A stretch of DNA of 59,254 nucleotides from an uncultured Peptoniphilus sp. (GTDB taxonomy: Bacteria; Bacillota; Clostridia; Tissierellales; Peptoniphilaceae). Positions within the stretch are counted from its first letter, which is position 1. Every line of letters starts with the position of its first letter. Where the stretch lies: positions 1 through 59,254 of the forward strand of contig CABTZF010000007.1 of NCBI GenBank assembly GCA_902489255.1. Reading direction: 5' to 3'. Positions 43,574 to 52,750 of this stretch are shown here, piece by piece. Position numbers and translations under genes: made by a program. Under the pieces are notes generated by a model. The model was given only the letters and a program-made list of their open reading frames with translations. It was not told the origin of the DNA and made no database searches.

Positions 43574-43612
43574 AAATTTTATCCTAACCGGATAAAGAAG
43601 GATAAAAATTTT
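43574..43612 (+). terminator. Terminator after the glucosaminidase
   Basis: AAATTTTATCC (43574-43584) pairs with GGATAAAAATTT (43600-43611) with one bulged A. The presence of this hairpin argues against an ATG start at 43613 for the next gene. Confidence 0.65.
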
Positions 43613-43705
43613 ATGATGGGATTTATTTTATTTAAGTCAATAAGACTTAATCTCTCTTTATTTAATGCTATAAAAGATGATATAATAAAATTTGGAGGTA
43701 TTAAT

Positions 43706-44416
43706 TTGCAAAAATCAAAGACTTTTATAATTATGTTTATTTCAGCCTTACTGCCCTTAGGTTTGGAATTTTTTTATAAGCAAAACATTGCCGGAGAAAG
43801 CGGAATTCTTTATGCCTTTATGTGGATTATGATAAACTACCTGTTTTTATCAACAACAGTTTCTATAATAGGATCTTACAAAAAAATTTTAAATCTTCCC
43901 GGTTTAAAAATCAGGCGAGCTACTTATTATACAAATATGATTTTATATATACTAATAATAATCTTTATTAATATTTATTTTTTAGGGATGCTATATATGC
44001 CTGAAAATCCTATAATTAAAAATCTTTCAAGCTCTTATATATTAATATTCTTATTTATTTTTTATATAATGAACTTACAATTTGGAAATTTTCCTGTTAA
44101 AGCTGATGGGTCAACAAATGTCTATACAATTTTAGCCAAGGGCTCTTTTAGAAATGGGAGAGATAAATATGCAACTGTTGTTGGCTATTATGATGAAGGC
44201 TTAGTTTTGGGAGATTATTATTTCCCCTATAATACTATTAAGTCATGTGTTACTGCCAAGAAAAAAATTGGAATTTTTATAAAGGGCAAGGATTCTTACG
44301 GTCCCTACAGAATTAATATTGACTCCTTAAATTCTGCCGCTGCTGCAGTTTTAATTTTAGAAGATGCTGCAAAAAATGGGAAGATTGATGAAAAAATATT
44401 AAATTTTAACAGTTAA
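43706..44416 (+). CDS. Four-helix membrane protein of unknown function
   Basis: Not recognised. From TTG 43706 it has 236 residues: four transmembrane helices within residues 1-135, then a soluble C-terminal domain (GNFPVKADGSTNVYTIL onward) rich in Gly, Tyr and Asp that resembles a small membrane-protein PH-like or DUF-type domain. TTTGGAGG lies 8 nt before the TTG, and TATAAT lies just upstream, so the ATG at 43613 is rejected as start. It is probably cell-envelope related given its glucosaminidase and lipoprotein neighbours. Confidence 0.65.
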   Translation: MQKSKTFIIMFISALLPLGLEFFYKQNIAGESGILYAFMWIMINYLFLSTTVSIIGSYKKILNLPGLKIRRATYYTNMILYILIIIFINIYFLGMLYMPENPIIKNLSSSYILIFLFIFYIMNLQFGNFPVKADGSTNVYTILAKGSFRNGRDKYATVVGYYDEGLVLGDYYFPYNTIKSCVTAKKKIGIFIKGKDSYGPYRINIDSLNSAAAAVLILEDAAKNGKIDEKILNFNS

Positions 44417-44564
44417 GCTTATACCTGTAATTTTTTTGGTATGTTTGAAAATTTTAATGATTTTTTAACATTTACTTAATATTCATTTAATAGAAAAAAT
44501 ATTTAATATATGTTATTATTTGGATAGAAAATATTTTAAATATGAAATACTAAAGGAGGAAATT

Positions 44565-46118
44565 ATGAAAAAGAAATTTATTAGTGTTTTACTTGTACTT
44601 GCAATGTTAATACCCTTAGTTGCATGTACCCCAAATACAACAGCTTACTTAGATGCTTGCAACAAAATTAATTCTTGGAAAGGCTCAAAAGTATTGGCAA
44701 AGGGTGAATATAATTTTGAAATTATAAATCCTGAAGACGGAAAAACCTTGAAATTTAAGCTTCCCTTCGCTATTGATGGAATTTCCGAAGGTCAAAGCAA
44801 GGCAAAACTATCTGTTTATGCAGACTTAAAAGACCTTAAGGACCAAGCAGCCAAACTTGGTGAATCTGATGAACAAATAAAAGATATAAAAGATAGCCTG
44901 GCTTTTGACTTATATGTAGATAACAGCAGAGTTATACTCCCTAAAAATTTTGTAAAAAATATTAATCCTGCCGGCAAATTTGATATAAAAGAAGATTATT
45001 TTGAACTGCCTACTTCAGCAGAACAAAATCCGGAAACTATAAAATATTTTTCATCTGAAGAATTTAAAGCTGATATCTTAGACCTTTATAAAACAGCTCT
45101 ACCGGATTTTAAACCTGCAAAAGATATTACAATAAGCGGTAATACTTATAGCTATGAAGCTACAATAGATGATATTCTTGATGACACTTTAAAAGCTACT
45201 GATTCTGCCGTTAAAAATTGGGATAAAATTGCAGAAAAATTAATGCTGATTTTAAAAAAGGCTAAGATGCCAAATGAAGTTATAAATAAGGATGAACTTA
45301 ATAAATTTAAAGAATCATATAATAAAGAAGACTTTGAAAAGCTTATAGCAGAAATTAAAAATACACTTAAAGGTTCAAAAATTTCTGAAAAAATTACCTT
45401 TGAAGGTGATCAAGTAAGACAAAATATTTCAATAACTCTTAATGCAGAAAAAGTTTTTAAATTTACTTTAAATATGAGTTCAGTAACTACTAAAGACGAA
45501 AGTATTAAAGTTGATATTCCAACTAATGTAAAGAAATTAACTAATGAAGAATTTTTAAAACTTATGGGTCAAGAAAATCCATCTTCTATTGTTTTATTAA
45601 GAGTAAATGGTAAGACTTATGATAAGGAAAATTGCCAACCGAAAATTATTAACAATAGAACTATGATTCCTTGCAGATCATTATTTGAAGATCTTGGTGC
45701 AAAAGTTTCTTATGATGAAGCTGCAAAAGAAGTTACCCTGAAATCTGCAGAAAAAGAAATTAAAATTATAATTGGTAAAGACACAGGTCTTATTAATGGA
45801 AAAGAAGTTAAGCTTGACTCACCTGCAGTTATTGTTGAAAACAAAACTTATTTACCTGTAAGATTTATTTCTGAAGCTTTAGGTTATAAGGTTAAATATG
45901 AAAAACAAGGAATTGTAAGTGTGGTTGACCTTTACAATGTAAGTGATGAAGAGCTTGGCAGCTTGATTGAAAAAGAAGAAGCTAAAGCTTTAGAAGAACT
46001 TAAAAAATCAATGGATGAAAAAAAATCACAATCTAAAGAAGAAAAGAAACCTGCTGATGAAAAAATTGAAGCTTCTGCAAAGGCAGCTTCTGAAATGCTA
46101 TTCAGTATAATTAAATAG
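44565..46118 (+). CDS. Lipoprotein with copper-amine-oxidase-type stalk domain
   Basis: A 517-residue surface lipoprotein. Signal and lipobox are MKKKFISVLLVLAMLIPLVAC, with Cys21 lipidated (residue run shown is the signal only, to position 20 plus Cys). Residues about 25-330 are a Lys/Asp-rich domain of unknown fold. Residues about 340-460 form a copper-amine-oxidase N-terminal (stalk) domain with two half repeats (LRVNGKTYD..NRTMIPCRSLFEDLGAKV and INGKEVKLDSPAVIVENKT..VRFISEALGYKV). A Glu/Lys-rich tail follows. This stalk domain is common in anaerobic Firmicutes and does not imply amine oxidase activity. AAAGGAGG precedes ATG 44565. Confidence 0.88.
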   Translation: MKKKFISVLLVLAMLIPLVACTPNTTAYLDACNKINSWKGSKVLAKGEYNFEIINPEDGKTLKFKLPFAIDGISEGQSKAKLSVYADLKDLKDQAAKLGESDEQIKDIKDSLAFDLYVDNSRVILPKNFVKNINPAGKFDIKEDYFELPTSAEQNPETIKYFSSEEFKADILDLYKTALPDFKPAKDITISGNTYSYEATIDDILDDTLKATDSAVKNWDKIAEKLMLILKKAKMPNEVINKDELNKFKESYNKEDFEKLIAEIKNTLKGSKISEKITFEGDQVRQNISITLNAEKVFKFTLNMSSVTTKDESIKVDIPTNVKKLTNEEFLKLMGQENPSSIVLLRVNGKTYDKENCQPKIINNRTMIPCRSLFEDLGAKVSYDEAAKEVTLKSAEKEIKIIIGKDTGLINGKEVKLDSPAVIVENKTYLPVRFISEALGYKVKYEKQGIVSVVDLYNVSDEELGSLIEKEEAKALEELKKSMDEKKSQSKEEKKPADEKIEASAKAASEMLFSIIK

Positions 46119-46134
46119 TTTCATATGATTTTAA

Positions 46135-46172
46135 AAAGGTCCGGATTAAGAAGTCCGGATCTTTTTTTGTTA
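46135..46172 (+). terminator. Terminator after the stalk lipoprotein
   Basis: AAAGGTCCGGA (46135-46145) pairs with TCCGGATCTTT (46154-46164), then a run of T residues. Confidence 0.85.
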
Positions 46173-46237
46173 TAATATTGTTATAAAGCATATTTTAATT
46201 AAAAATACCTTATGTTATACTTTATATGAGGTTATAT

Positions 46238-47539
46238 ATGAAACGTTTTTTTAAATTCACAATATCGTCAATTATGTCACTATGGATTTATTCTTTGTAT
46301 ACTATGGTTGACGGTTTTTTTGTGGCTAATTTTGTCGGAGAAACCGAGTTTAGTGCAGTTAATTTATCCATGCCTGTTGTAACTTGCCTTTTTGCTTTAG
46401 GCATCTTATTTTCTATTGGTACCCAGGCAATAGTTGGCTATGAACTTGGAAAAAAGGAATATGACAAAGCTAACAGTGTTTTTTCAACAGGCTTTGTAAG
46501 TCTTATAATTGTTGGAATCATCACATCTTTACTGGTGAGATACTTTTTAAAAAAAATTGCCCCTATTTTAGGAGCCAATAATTTTACCCATGATTTTGTT
46601 ATCCAATATTTAGGCATTATTTTATGGTTTGGCGTCTTTTTTATGATTACTTACCAACTTGAAGTTTTGGTAAAGGTTGACGGATGCCCTCAACTTGCTG
46701 TTTTTTCAGTAGTTTCTGCAGCTATATCAAATATTTTCCTTGATTATTTATTCATCGTTCCTTTAAAAATGGGGATTTTTGGTGCCGGCCTTGCTACAGG
46801 AATTTCACAAGTGATTTCTACCCTTCTTATGCTCAGGCACTTTCTTTTAAAAAAAGGTCGATTAAAATTTTCTAAAAAACTTAATTTCAAAAAGCTTATA
46901 CAAATTATACCCTTAGGTTTTGGCGATTTTATTTCTGAACTTTCCATGGGCTATACAGTTTTCCTTTTTAACAATGTTCTAATCAATACTTTTGGTCAAG
47001 AAGGAATTATTGTCTATACTGTCTTATCCTACATTTCAACTTTTGGCCAATCAACAATGTCAGGGGTTGCTCAGGGCCTTGCTCCTCTATTTTCCTATGA
47101 CTATGGAAGAGGTTCTTTTAATGAAATAAAAAAATCATTAAAAAATGGCTTTATTTTTATTTTTTTTATAGGACTCAGTCTTATAATAATATGTCAGATA
47201 TTTTCTACAAATTTAGCTTCAATTTTTCTTAAAGATGACCTTAGGCTCTTAAAGATGTCTGCCTTTGCCCTTAAAAAATATTCCTTGGTCTTCTTATTTT
47301 TAGGCTACAATATTCTTATGGTAACTCTCTTTGCAAGCCTTAGTATGGGAAGAATTTCTACACTTATTTCCCTGCTGAGAACTCCTATATTTATAAGCTT
47401 AATAATGTTCTTATATATTAAATTTGATAGAAGTTCCAATATATGGTATGTACCTCTTATATCAGAATTATTAACATCAATAATCGGTTTTAACCTATTA
47501 TATAAATACCTTCTTTCCCCAATAAAAAATGAAGGTTAA
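46238..47539 (+). CDS. MATE-family efflux transporter
   Basis: A 433-residue multidrug and toxin extrusion-type exporter with twelve predicted helices in two six-helix halves. SLYTMVDGFFVANFVGETEFSAVNLSMP (helix 1-2 region) and GVAQGLAPLFSYDYG in the second half are MATE signatures. The conserved Asp of the N-lobe helix 1 is present in MVDGFF. The substrate is unknown. ATG 46238 follows GAGG; an ATG at 46226 overlaps that site. Confidence 0.93.
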   Translation: MKRFFKFTISSIMSLWIYSLYTMVDGFFVANFVGETEFSAVNLSMPVVTCLFALGILFSIGTQAIVGYELGKKEYDKANSVFSTGFVSLIIVGIITSLLVRYFLKKIAPILGANNFTHDFVIQYLGIILWFGVFFMITYQLEVLVKVDGCPQLAVFSVVSAAISNIFLDYLFIVPLKMGIFGAGLATGISQVISTLLMLRHFLLKKGRLKFSKKLNFKKLIQIIPLGFGDFISELSMGYTVFLFNNVLINTFGQEGIIVYTVLSYISTFGQSTMSGVAQGLAPLFSYDYGRGSFNEIKKSLKNGFIFIFFIGLSLIIICQIFSTNLASIFLKDDLRLLKMSAFALKKYSLVFLFLGYNILMVTLFASLSMGRISTLISLLRTPIFISLIMFLYIKFDRSSNIWYVPLISELLTSIIGFNLLYKYLLSPIKNEG

Positions 47540-47612
47540 TAAAAAATTTTTCTCATCTCCTATTAATTGCAAATTAAGACAATAAAGGTTAAACTTGTCT
47601 AAGGAGCTAATT

Positions 47613-48824
47613 ATGAAAATTAATAAATTACTGAGTCTATTAACTATTGGTCTTATTTTGACTATGACCCTATTGTATAGGTCTTATGAAACAAATCCCA
47701 AAAAAATTGTTGCCCAAGCATGTTATGAAATTGATGATAAATTAATTACATATGTAGATAATTTTTGCCCAAATATAGGCTTGAAAACTATGATTAATAA
47801 GATAAGTGACACTGGGGATTTTACTTTTTCTCTGCTTGCTAAAGCCGATGAATCGTCAGCAGACAAGTTAAATATTATCTATTTATCAGATGCAAGCAAT
47901 AAAAAAAAATCTTTATATTATAAGAAATCTATAAATAAAAGTACAAATGAATACAGGGAAAAAATTATTAATAATGATATATTTATAAGCTATCCCCAAG
48001 TATTTAATAAAAGTTTTTATATAGATAAAAATACGGCAAAGTCCCTCTCAAAAGAATCTAGTGTTTGCACGGATATGAAGTGGGATTTTAAAGATGCGTC
48101 CACTTTTGAAACCCCTAAATCTTTCAAGGATACTTCGCTGGATATGAAAAAATATTTGCAGGAAGAATGGGTTAGGTTTATTAAATCAGCAAGGGTCAAG
48201 AAAAAGGACAGGAATATCTATCAAATTATTCTAAATAGTAAAGATACTCAAAATTTAATAGAAAAAATCATTAAATATTTTAAAGATAGAAATGTTTATC
48301 TTTTTAAAAAATATCCCAATATAGCAAATAAGGTCTATAAATTTTTAAATAATATTGATAATGACAGTACCCTTGTTTTTTATATGCAGATAGAAGATTG
48401 TAATATTAAAAAAATTTTTTCTTATAATAAAGAATTCCTTTTAGAGTTTGGTGATTTATTCACATTTAAACTCCCAGGTATCAACTGCCGTATCAAAAGA
48501 GAATTCCATAAAGACAGAAATACTATTGATGGCTTTTTAAATGATTCACACTTTCGCCTATCTTACTATTTTAACGGGCCTAAGATTATTGCTTGGAATA
48601 AAAATAATATTGTAAATTTAAGATTTAATTCCTTGGAAAAAAATTACTATTTTAATTCCTTCACTTCTATTGAAGGAGCCTTCAATTATAAGGAAATCTA
48701 TGCTAACTTTTATGCTTTTTCTAAAGATATAAGCCCGGATGAAGACTATATTGAAATATTAAAAATTAAACAGAAGGACTGGGATATAATAAAGAAAAAT
48801 TTCCCAAAGAATTTTTTTAATTAG
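47613..48824 (+). CDS. Unknown membrane-anchored extracytoplasmic protein
   Basis: Not recognised. A 403-residue protein with one N-terminal helix (residues 6-26, LLSLLTIGLILTMTLLYRSY) and a long Lys/Asp/Ser/Tyr-rich domain, predicted to sit outside the membrane. No lipobox Cys is present. Segments such as SLYYKKSINKSTNEY and FTFSLLAKADES suggest a beta-rich domain. AAGGAG precedes ATG 47613. It is the last gene before the large RNA candidate, and no strong terminator follows it. Confidence 0.65.
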   Translation: MKINKLLSLLTIGLILTMTLLYRSYETNPKKIVAQACYEIDDKLITYVDNFCPNIGLKTMINKISDTGDFTFSLLAKADESSADKLNIIYLSDASNKKKSLYYKKSINKSTNEYREKIINNDIFISYPQVFNKSFYIDKNTAKSLSKESSVCTDMKWDFKDASTFETPKSFKDTSLDMKKYLQEEWVRFIKSARVKKKDRNIYQIILNSKDTQNLIEKIIKYFKDRNVYLFKKYPNIANKVYKFLNNIDNDSTLVFYMQIEDCNIKKIFSYNKEFLLEFGDLFTFKLPGINCRIKREFHKDRNTIDGFLNDSHFRLSYYFNGPKIIAWNKNNIVNLRFNSLEKNYYFNSFTSIEGAFNYKEIYANFYAFSKDISPDEDYIEILKIKQKDWDIIKKNFPKNFFN

Positions 48825-48891
48825 CAAAATTCTTTTTCCCCAAAAAAAATAAAATTTTTGTAAAATATTTTTAAATTTTTTTAAAAAAAGC

Positions 48892-48920
48892 TTGTTTATT
48901 TTTAAAATATTGGGTATAAT
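48892..48920 (+). promoter_or_regulatory. Promoter of the large RNA candidate
   Basis: TTGTTT (48892-48897), 17 bp, TATAAT (48915-48920). The predicted start (about 48927) coincides with the first base of the first hairpin. Confidence 0.75.
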
Positions 48921-48926
48921 AAGAAT

Positions 48927-49681
48927 ACCAAGAACGGTAATTCGTTAGTACGATAAAGAAATTACATCTTGGTTACTCGGAACTTGACAATTCCATCCTA
49001 TAAAAGACAAATATTTATTTTGTGACTTTATTTATTGCAGTTCGTAAATTATAGATAAACATAAGTTAAAATATAAATTAATATTTTAATATATGTATAA
49101 GTTTAAATTAAAATATTAAATTTTTAATTGACTTCAATTTATCTTATTAACTTTATAAAAGTATAATTTAATTAATATTAAATTTACAAAAAACAATTTA
49201 AAAAATTGATGTTTGTAAGATAATTATCTAATTTCGAAAAGAGTAGTAAGATTTATAAATTAAAGACCAGAGCAAGATAAATATACACTAAAAGTTTATC
49301 AGTCATTGACTTTTATATAAATATAATTTCAAAACATTTGGGTTTTGAATAGTTTGTGAAAAGTTTTTGAAGTATAAATAACTAAAAAATAAAAAAATAT
49401 TAAAATATAATAATTGATTATATAAAGTAAGATTGAATTTAAAGTTATATTGATAAAACTTTTAGACGGCTTCAAGTTTTGAGGGTTAGAAACTTGGTGA
49501 AAGCATAATAATTTGTTTTATTCAATATACTGTGTATAGTTGAAAGTAATAAGGTGATAAGAAACGTGATAGAACCAAAAAGTTTTAGGAGGATGGAATT
49601 GTTAATGAGTATTTTTTAAAGAATGAATGATTATTAGAAGTTATAGGAAGATCTATAAAATAATTATTCATTCTTTTTTTT
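48927..49681 (+). ncRNA. Candidate large structured non-coding RNA (~755 nt)
   Basis: No open frame or ribosome site of note lies between the promoter (TTGTTT-17-TATAAT) and the strong terminator. The 5' end folds as ACCAAGA (48927-48933)/TCTTGGT (48967-48973), GTAATT/AATTAC and CGT/ACG. A 16-bp long-range helix pairs 48984-48999 with 49590-49605 (one G-U), extended by TACTC (48974-48978)/GAGTA (49607-49611), joining both ends of the RNA. Local hairpins inside include TTCAAAAC/GTTTTGAA (49328-49349), CAAGTTT/AAACTTG (49473-49496), AAAAGT/ACTTTT (49290-49314) and TATAC-TGT-GTATA (49526-49538). It lacks RNase P, tmRNA or 6S signatures. It could be a known large class (OLE, ROOL, GOLLD) or new; the class is undetermined. 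Confidence 0.65.
49619..49681 (+). terminator. Terminator of the large RNA candidate
   Basis: A 17-bp stem at 49619-49635 pairs with 49659-49675 with one G-U, an inner TTATAG/CTATAA stem (49641-49658), and eight T residues follow. Confidence 0.9.
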
Positions 49682-49758
49682 GTAAAAATTTTCATGTATT
49701 AATTAATGAAAATATACCGGAAATAATATATAATGAATATAATATTTTGGAGGTAAAT

Positions 49759-50028
49759 ATGAATGCTGTTATAACAATTATTGGAAAAGACAAGCCGGGC
49801 ATTGTCCACAAAGCCACAGGTGTCCTTGTTAAATATAATATTAACATAGTTGACATAACTCAAACTATTTTGGAAGGATACTTTACCATGATTATGCTGG
49901 TAGATATTTCTAATTTGAACACAGGTTTTGATGATTTAATAGAAGACTTTGATAAACTTGCAGAAGAAATTTCTGTAAAAGTTAAGGTTATGCACGAAGA
50001 CATTTTCAATACTATGCACAGGATATGA
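49759..50028 (+). CDS. UPF0237 ACT-domain protein
   Basis: An 89-residue single ACT domain (AVITIIGKDKPGIVHKATGVL, then NIVDITQTILEGYFTMIMLVDI), the UPF0237 family. ACT domains bind amino acids or other small effectors. TTTGGAGGTAAAT precedes ATG 49759; a longer frame from 49627 would run through the RNA terminator and is rejected. It lies 7 nt before UPF0210, its invariable genomic partner, so the two probably act as one complex. Confidence 0.93.
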   Translation: MNAVITIIGKDKPGIVHKATGVLVKYNINIVDITQTILEGYFTMIMLVDISNLNTGFDDLIEDFDKLAEEISVKVKVMHEDIFNTMHRI

Positions 50029-50035
50029 GGTCAAT

Positions 50036-51403
50036 ATGTATGATATAAATTATAAAAATAATATTTTAGAAACTATTAATATGCTGGACAACGAACTTTT
50101 AGACATAAGGACAATTACAATCGGCATTTCCTTACTTGATTGCATTGATTCAGATATTAATAAATCCACTCAAAAAATTTATGAAAAAATTAATAAAATT
50201 GCATACAATTTAACAAATGTAAGTGAAAAAATTTCTAAAAAATATTCAATCCCCATTATTAATAATAGAATTTCTGTAACACCGATCTCGATAATTGGTG
50301 CAGCCACCGGCGAAAAATCTTATCTTCCATATGCAAAAATTCTAGATAAAATTGCTAATAATTTAGGTGTGAATTTTATTGGCGGATTTTCCGCTCTAGT
50401 TCAAAAGGGCTATACAGAAAGTGATTTGATTCTCATTAATTCAATACCCCAAGCTATGGCAGAAACTTCTTTTGTTTGCTCTTCTGTAAATATAGGAACA
50501 ACTAAAGCCGGCATTAATATGGATGCAGTTAAAAAAATGGGCGAAATAATTAAAAAAACAAGTTTATTGACCAAAGATTCTGATTCTATCGGTTGTGCAA
50601 AGCTCGTTATTTTTGCAAATGCTGTTGAAGATAATCCTTTTATGGCAGGAGCTTTTCATGGCATTGGTGAAAGAGAATCCTCTGTAAATGTTGGCGTATC
50701 CGGTCCCGGAACAATTCTTGGTGCCATAAGAAATCTTAAAGATAAATCTTTCAATGAAATATCGGAAATAATTAAAAAAACTGCTTTTAAAATTACCAGA
50801 ATGGGTGAGCTTGTGGGCAAAGAAATTTCAAAGGACTTAAATATTCCCTTTGGTATTATAGACTTATCCTTGGCTCCCACGCCGGCTGTTGGAGATAGTG
50901 TTGCAAGAATACTTGAAGAAATCGGTGTCGACCATGTTGGTGGTCACGGAACAACTGCCGCTCTTGCAATGCTAAATGATGCTGTAAAAAAAGGTGGTAT
51001 AATGGCTTCCTCACACGTTGGCGGACTAAGTGGGGCTTTTATTCCTGTTTCAGAAGATGAGGGTATGATTGAAGCAAGCAAAAATAATTATATTTCCTTT
51101 GATAAACTTGAAGCAATGACAAGTGTATGTTCAGTTGGCCTCGATATGATTGCAATACCGGGCGATACATCTGCTGAAACAATTTCGGCAATAATTGCTG
51201 ATGAAGCAGCTATTGGGGTCATAAATGGAAAGACAACCGCTGTAAGGGTTATTCCGGTAATTGGCAAAAAAGTAGGCGAAAGTGCTGAATTTGGAGGTCT
51301 ATTAGGCAGTGCTCCCATTATGGATATAGGAAAAAGTACGGCTTACAATTTTACAAACCGTGGTGGTTTTATCCCCAGTCCTATTCATTCTTTTAAGAAT
51401 TAG
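50036..51403 (+). CDS. UPF0210 (DUF711) PFL-like protein
   Basis: A 455-residue cytosolic protein of the PFL-like DUF711 family (structure related to pyruvate formate-lyase barrels, but no glycyl-radical motif is present). LDIRTITIGISLLDCID begins the domain. SGPGTILGAI, GIIDLSLAPTPAVGDSVARILEEIG and VGGHGTTAALAMLNDAVKKGG are strongly conserved. GAGG precedes ATG 50036. It forms a conserved pair with the ACT protein. The reaction is unknown. Confidence 0.93.
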   Translation: MYDINYKNNILETINMLDNELLDIRTITIGISLLDCIDSDINKSTQKIYEKINKIAYNLTNVSEKISKKYSIPIINNRISVTPISIIGAATGEKSYLPYAKILDKIANNLGVNFIGGFSALVQKGYTESDLILINSIPQAMAETSFVCSSVNIGTTKAGINMDAVKKMGEIIKKTSLLTKDSDSIGCAKLVIFANAVEDNPFMAGAFHGIGERESSVNVGVSGPGTILGAIRNLKDKSFNEISEIIKKTAFKITRMGELVGKEISKDLNIPFGIIDLSLAPTPAVGDSVARILEEIGVDHVGGHGTTAALAMLNDAVKKGGIMASSHVGGLSGAFIPVSEDEGMIEASKNNYISFDKLEAMTSVCSVGLDMIAIPGDTSAETISAIIADEAAIGVINGKTTAVRVIPVIGKKVGESAEFGGLLGSAPIMDIGKSTAYNFTNRGGFIPSPIHSFKN

Positions 51404-51438
51404 AATTATGTCAAGTGGTTAAGCTACTTGACATAATT
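51404..51438 (+). terminator. Terminator after UPF0210
   Basis: AATTATGTCAAGT (51404-51416) pairs perfectly with ACTTGACATAATT (51426-51438). Confidence 0.8.
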
Positions 51439-51467
51439 TAACTATTGCTTTAAAATAATTTTATTGT

Positions 51468-51544
51468 GTCCACGTAGCTCAGTAGGATAGAGCACACGCC
51501 TCCTAAGCGTGGGGCCGGAGGTTCGACTCCTCTCGCGGACGCCA
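51468..51544 (+). tRNA. tRNA-Arg (anticodon CCU)
   Basis: A full cloverleaf ending in encoded CCA: acceptor GTCCACG/CGCGGAC (one A-C mismatch at the fifth pair), D arm GCTCAGTAGGATAGAGC, anticodon stem CACGC/GCGTG with loop CTCCTAA (anticodon CCT), a 5-nt variable loop GGGCC and T arm GGAGG-TTCGACT-CCTCT. It reads AGG. The decayed integrase 175 bp downstream suggests the gene was an integration site. Confidence 0.95.
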
Positions 51545-51545
51545 T

Positions 51546-51575
51546 AATCACTTGCCTAGGCAGGTGATTTTTTAT
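51546..51575 (+). terminator. Terminator after tRNA-Arg
   Basis: AATCACTTGCC (51546-51556) pairs with GGCAGGTGATT (51559-51569), followed by TTTTTATT. Confidence 0.85.
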
Positions 51576-51718
51576 TGTAAAAATCTTAATCAAGCCATTT
51601 TAAGGATTAAATATTTTAAACTTTTCTTTTATTTATTCTTTATTTAATTATCTTTCGCCCTTTAGGGTATGGTGCCCCCTGTTCTTAACTTAAAAAACTA
51701 AAAAGGAGCAGGCCAACC

Positions 51719-52026
51719 ATGAAATTAGAAAAATTAGATGAAAAACAAAGAGAATTTATACAGGTTAAAACTTTAGAAGGATTACAAAAAACAACAATTT
51801 ATGGTTATTATAAGGTATTCCTATGACAACAGTTAATTTTCAAAGAAGATTTATAAAACACTCCAAAGATTTTAGTGTTAAAATAACTAGCTACCAACTT
51901 CGCCATTATTTTGGCACAGAATACCTTAAAATCCAATCAAGAAAAATAGAATTAACATCATTAGATATTTAAGCATATAATCCAAACACAATCTTAGAAA
52001 TTCTAAATAATATCAATAAATTTTAA
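51719..52026 (+). pseudogene. Decayed tyrosine recombinase (integrase) beside tRNA-Arg
   Basis: Two short frames with premature stops. The first (51719-51826) encodes MKLEKLDEKQREF..LEGLQKTTIYGYYKVF, like the N-terminal SAM-type arm of tyrosine integrases. The second (51823-51972, overlapping as ATGA) contains ITSYQLRHYFGTEYLK, the HxLRH..T..L core of the catalytic domain with the first His missing. After an internal TAA the frame reads on (AYNPNTILEILNNINKF) to 52026. Most of the catalytic domain, including the Tyr, is missing. This is a remnant of a mobile element inserted at the tRNA gene. Confidence 0.65.
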
Positions 52027-52353
52027 AAAACTTATTTACAAATTTATGATAAATCATAGCTGTGTAAATAATGTGAATGGGAATTAAAAAGAAACAAGAA
52101 AAAGGCCGGATGTCTTTTAAATTTCATCCAGTATTTTTCTAATTACTTATCTTAACTATTAAGAAAAAACTTGACAAAATAAAATTATTAAATTGATCTT
52201 GCTGATATAATATAGGCAAAGTAATTTAAGTGATTTGCAATTTTTTTCTACAAGCTTAAAGTTCCAATTCCGCTACTTTTTTCAAAAGCTAATATTAACT
52301 AAAATATATGATTAATTTTTTTACTTAATAATTTCTACTTATTGTAGATTACT
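52027..52353. other. Gene-free AT-rich stretch
   Basis: About 330 bp with no coding frame. A weak hairpin CGGATG/CATCC near 52107-52130 with a T-rich tail could be a terminator. Nothing else is recognised. Confidence 0.4.
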
Positions 52354-52671
52354 TTAAATTTCTTCTAATTTAATTATATTGATTACAGGAATTTCATAAG
52401 GATGGTTGTTAACTATTAAATTATAGGCTTCTTCTTTATCCTCTTCCCTGATTCGAAATTCCAATTTATCTTCTGTAAGCTCTTCAACTTTTGCAATTTC
52501 ACCAATATGAGGTTTTGCACCTTCAAGAGGTCTAAAGTGACCTTGTATTTTTGTAGATGCGTATACATAATCATAGGGGCCATCTTTAATAAGACCCTTG
52601 TCATTCAGTGCTTCTATTAATTTTGGACTATCTTCCGGCGGAATAAAAACTTCAAATTTTAAATAACTCAT
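52354..52671 (-). CDS. NIF3/YqfO C-terminal-type (CutA-like) protein
   Basis: A 105-residue single-domain protein. YLKFEVFIPPEDSPKLIEALNDKGLIKDGPYDYVYAST begins a ferredoxin-like alpha-beta fold, and GHFRPLEGAKPHIGEIAKVEEL matches the stand-alone version of the domain inserted in YqfO/NIF3 proteins. It is probably a trimeric CutA1/PII-like sensor; the ligand is unknown. ATG 52671 follows AAGGAGGTAAAT; earlier in-frame ATGs lack that. Confidence 0.85.
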   Translation of the reverse strand: MSYLKFEVFIPPEDSPKLIEALNDKGLIKDGPYDYVYASTKIQGHFRPLEGAKPHIGEIAKVEELTEDKLEFRIREEDKEEAYNLIVNNHPYEIPVINIIKLEEI

Positions 52672-52750
52672 ATTTACCTCCTTCATCAATTATAATAAAA
52701 ATGTTTAATCTTGTATATTTGTGGATATAAAAAAAGGGGAGGTAATTATT

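Noticed and set aside
48927..49681. RNase P RNA, tmRNA or 6S RNA in the large gap
   Set aside because: No conserved RNase P core (GAGGAAAGTCC, ACAGAA), no tRNA-like ends with CCA for tmRNA, and far too long and multi-branched for 6S.
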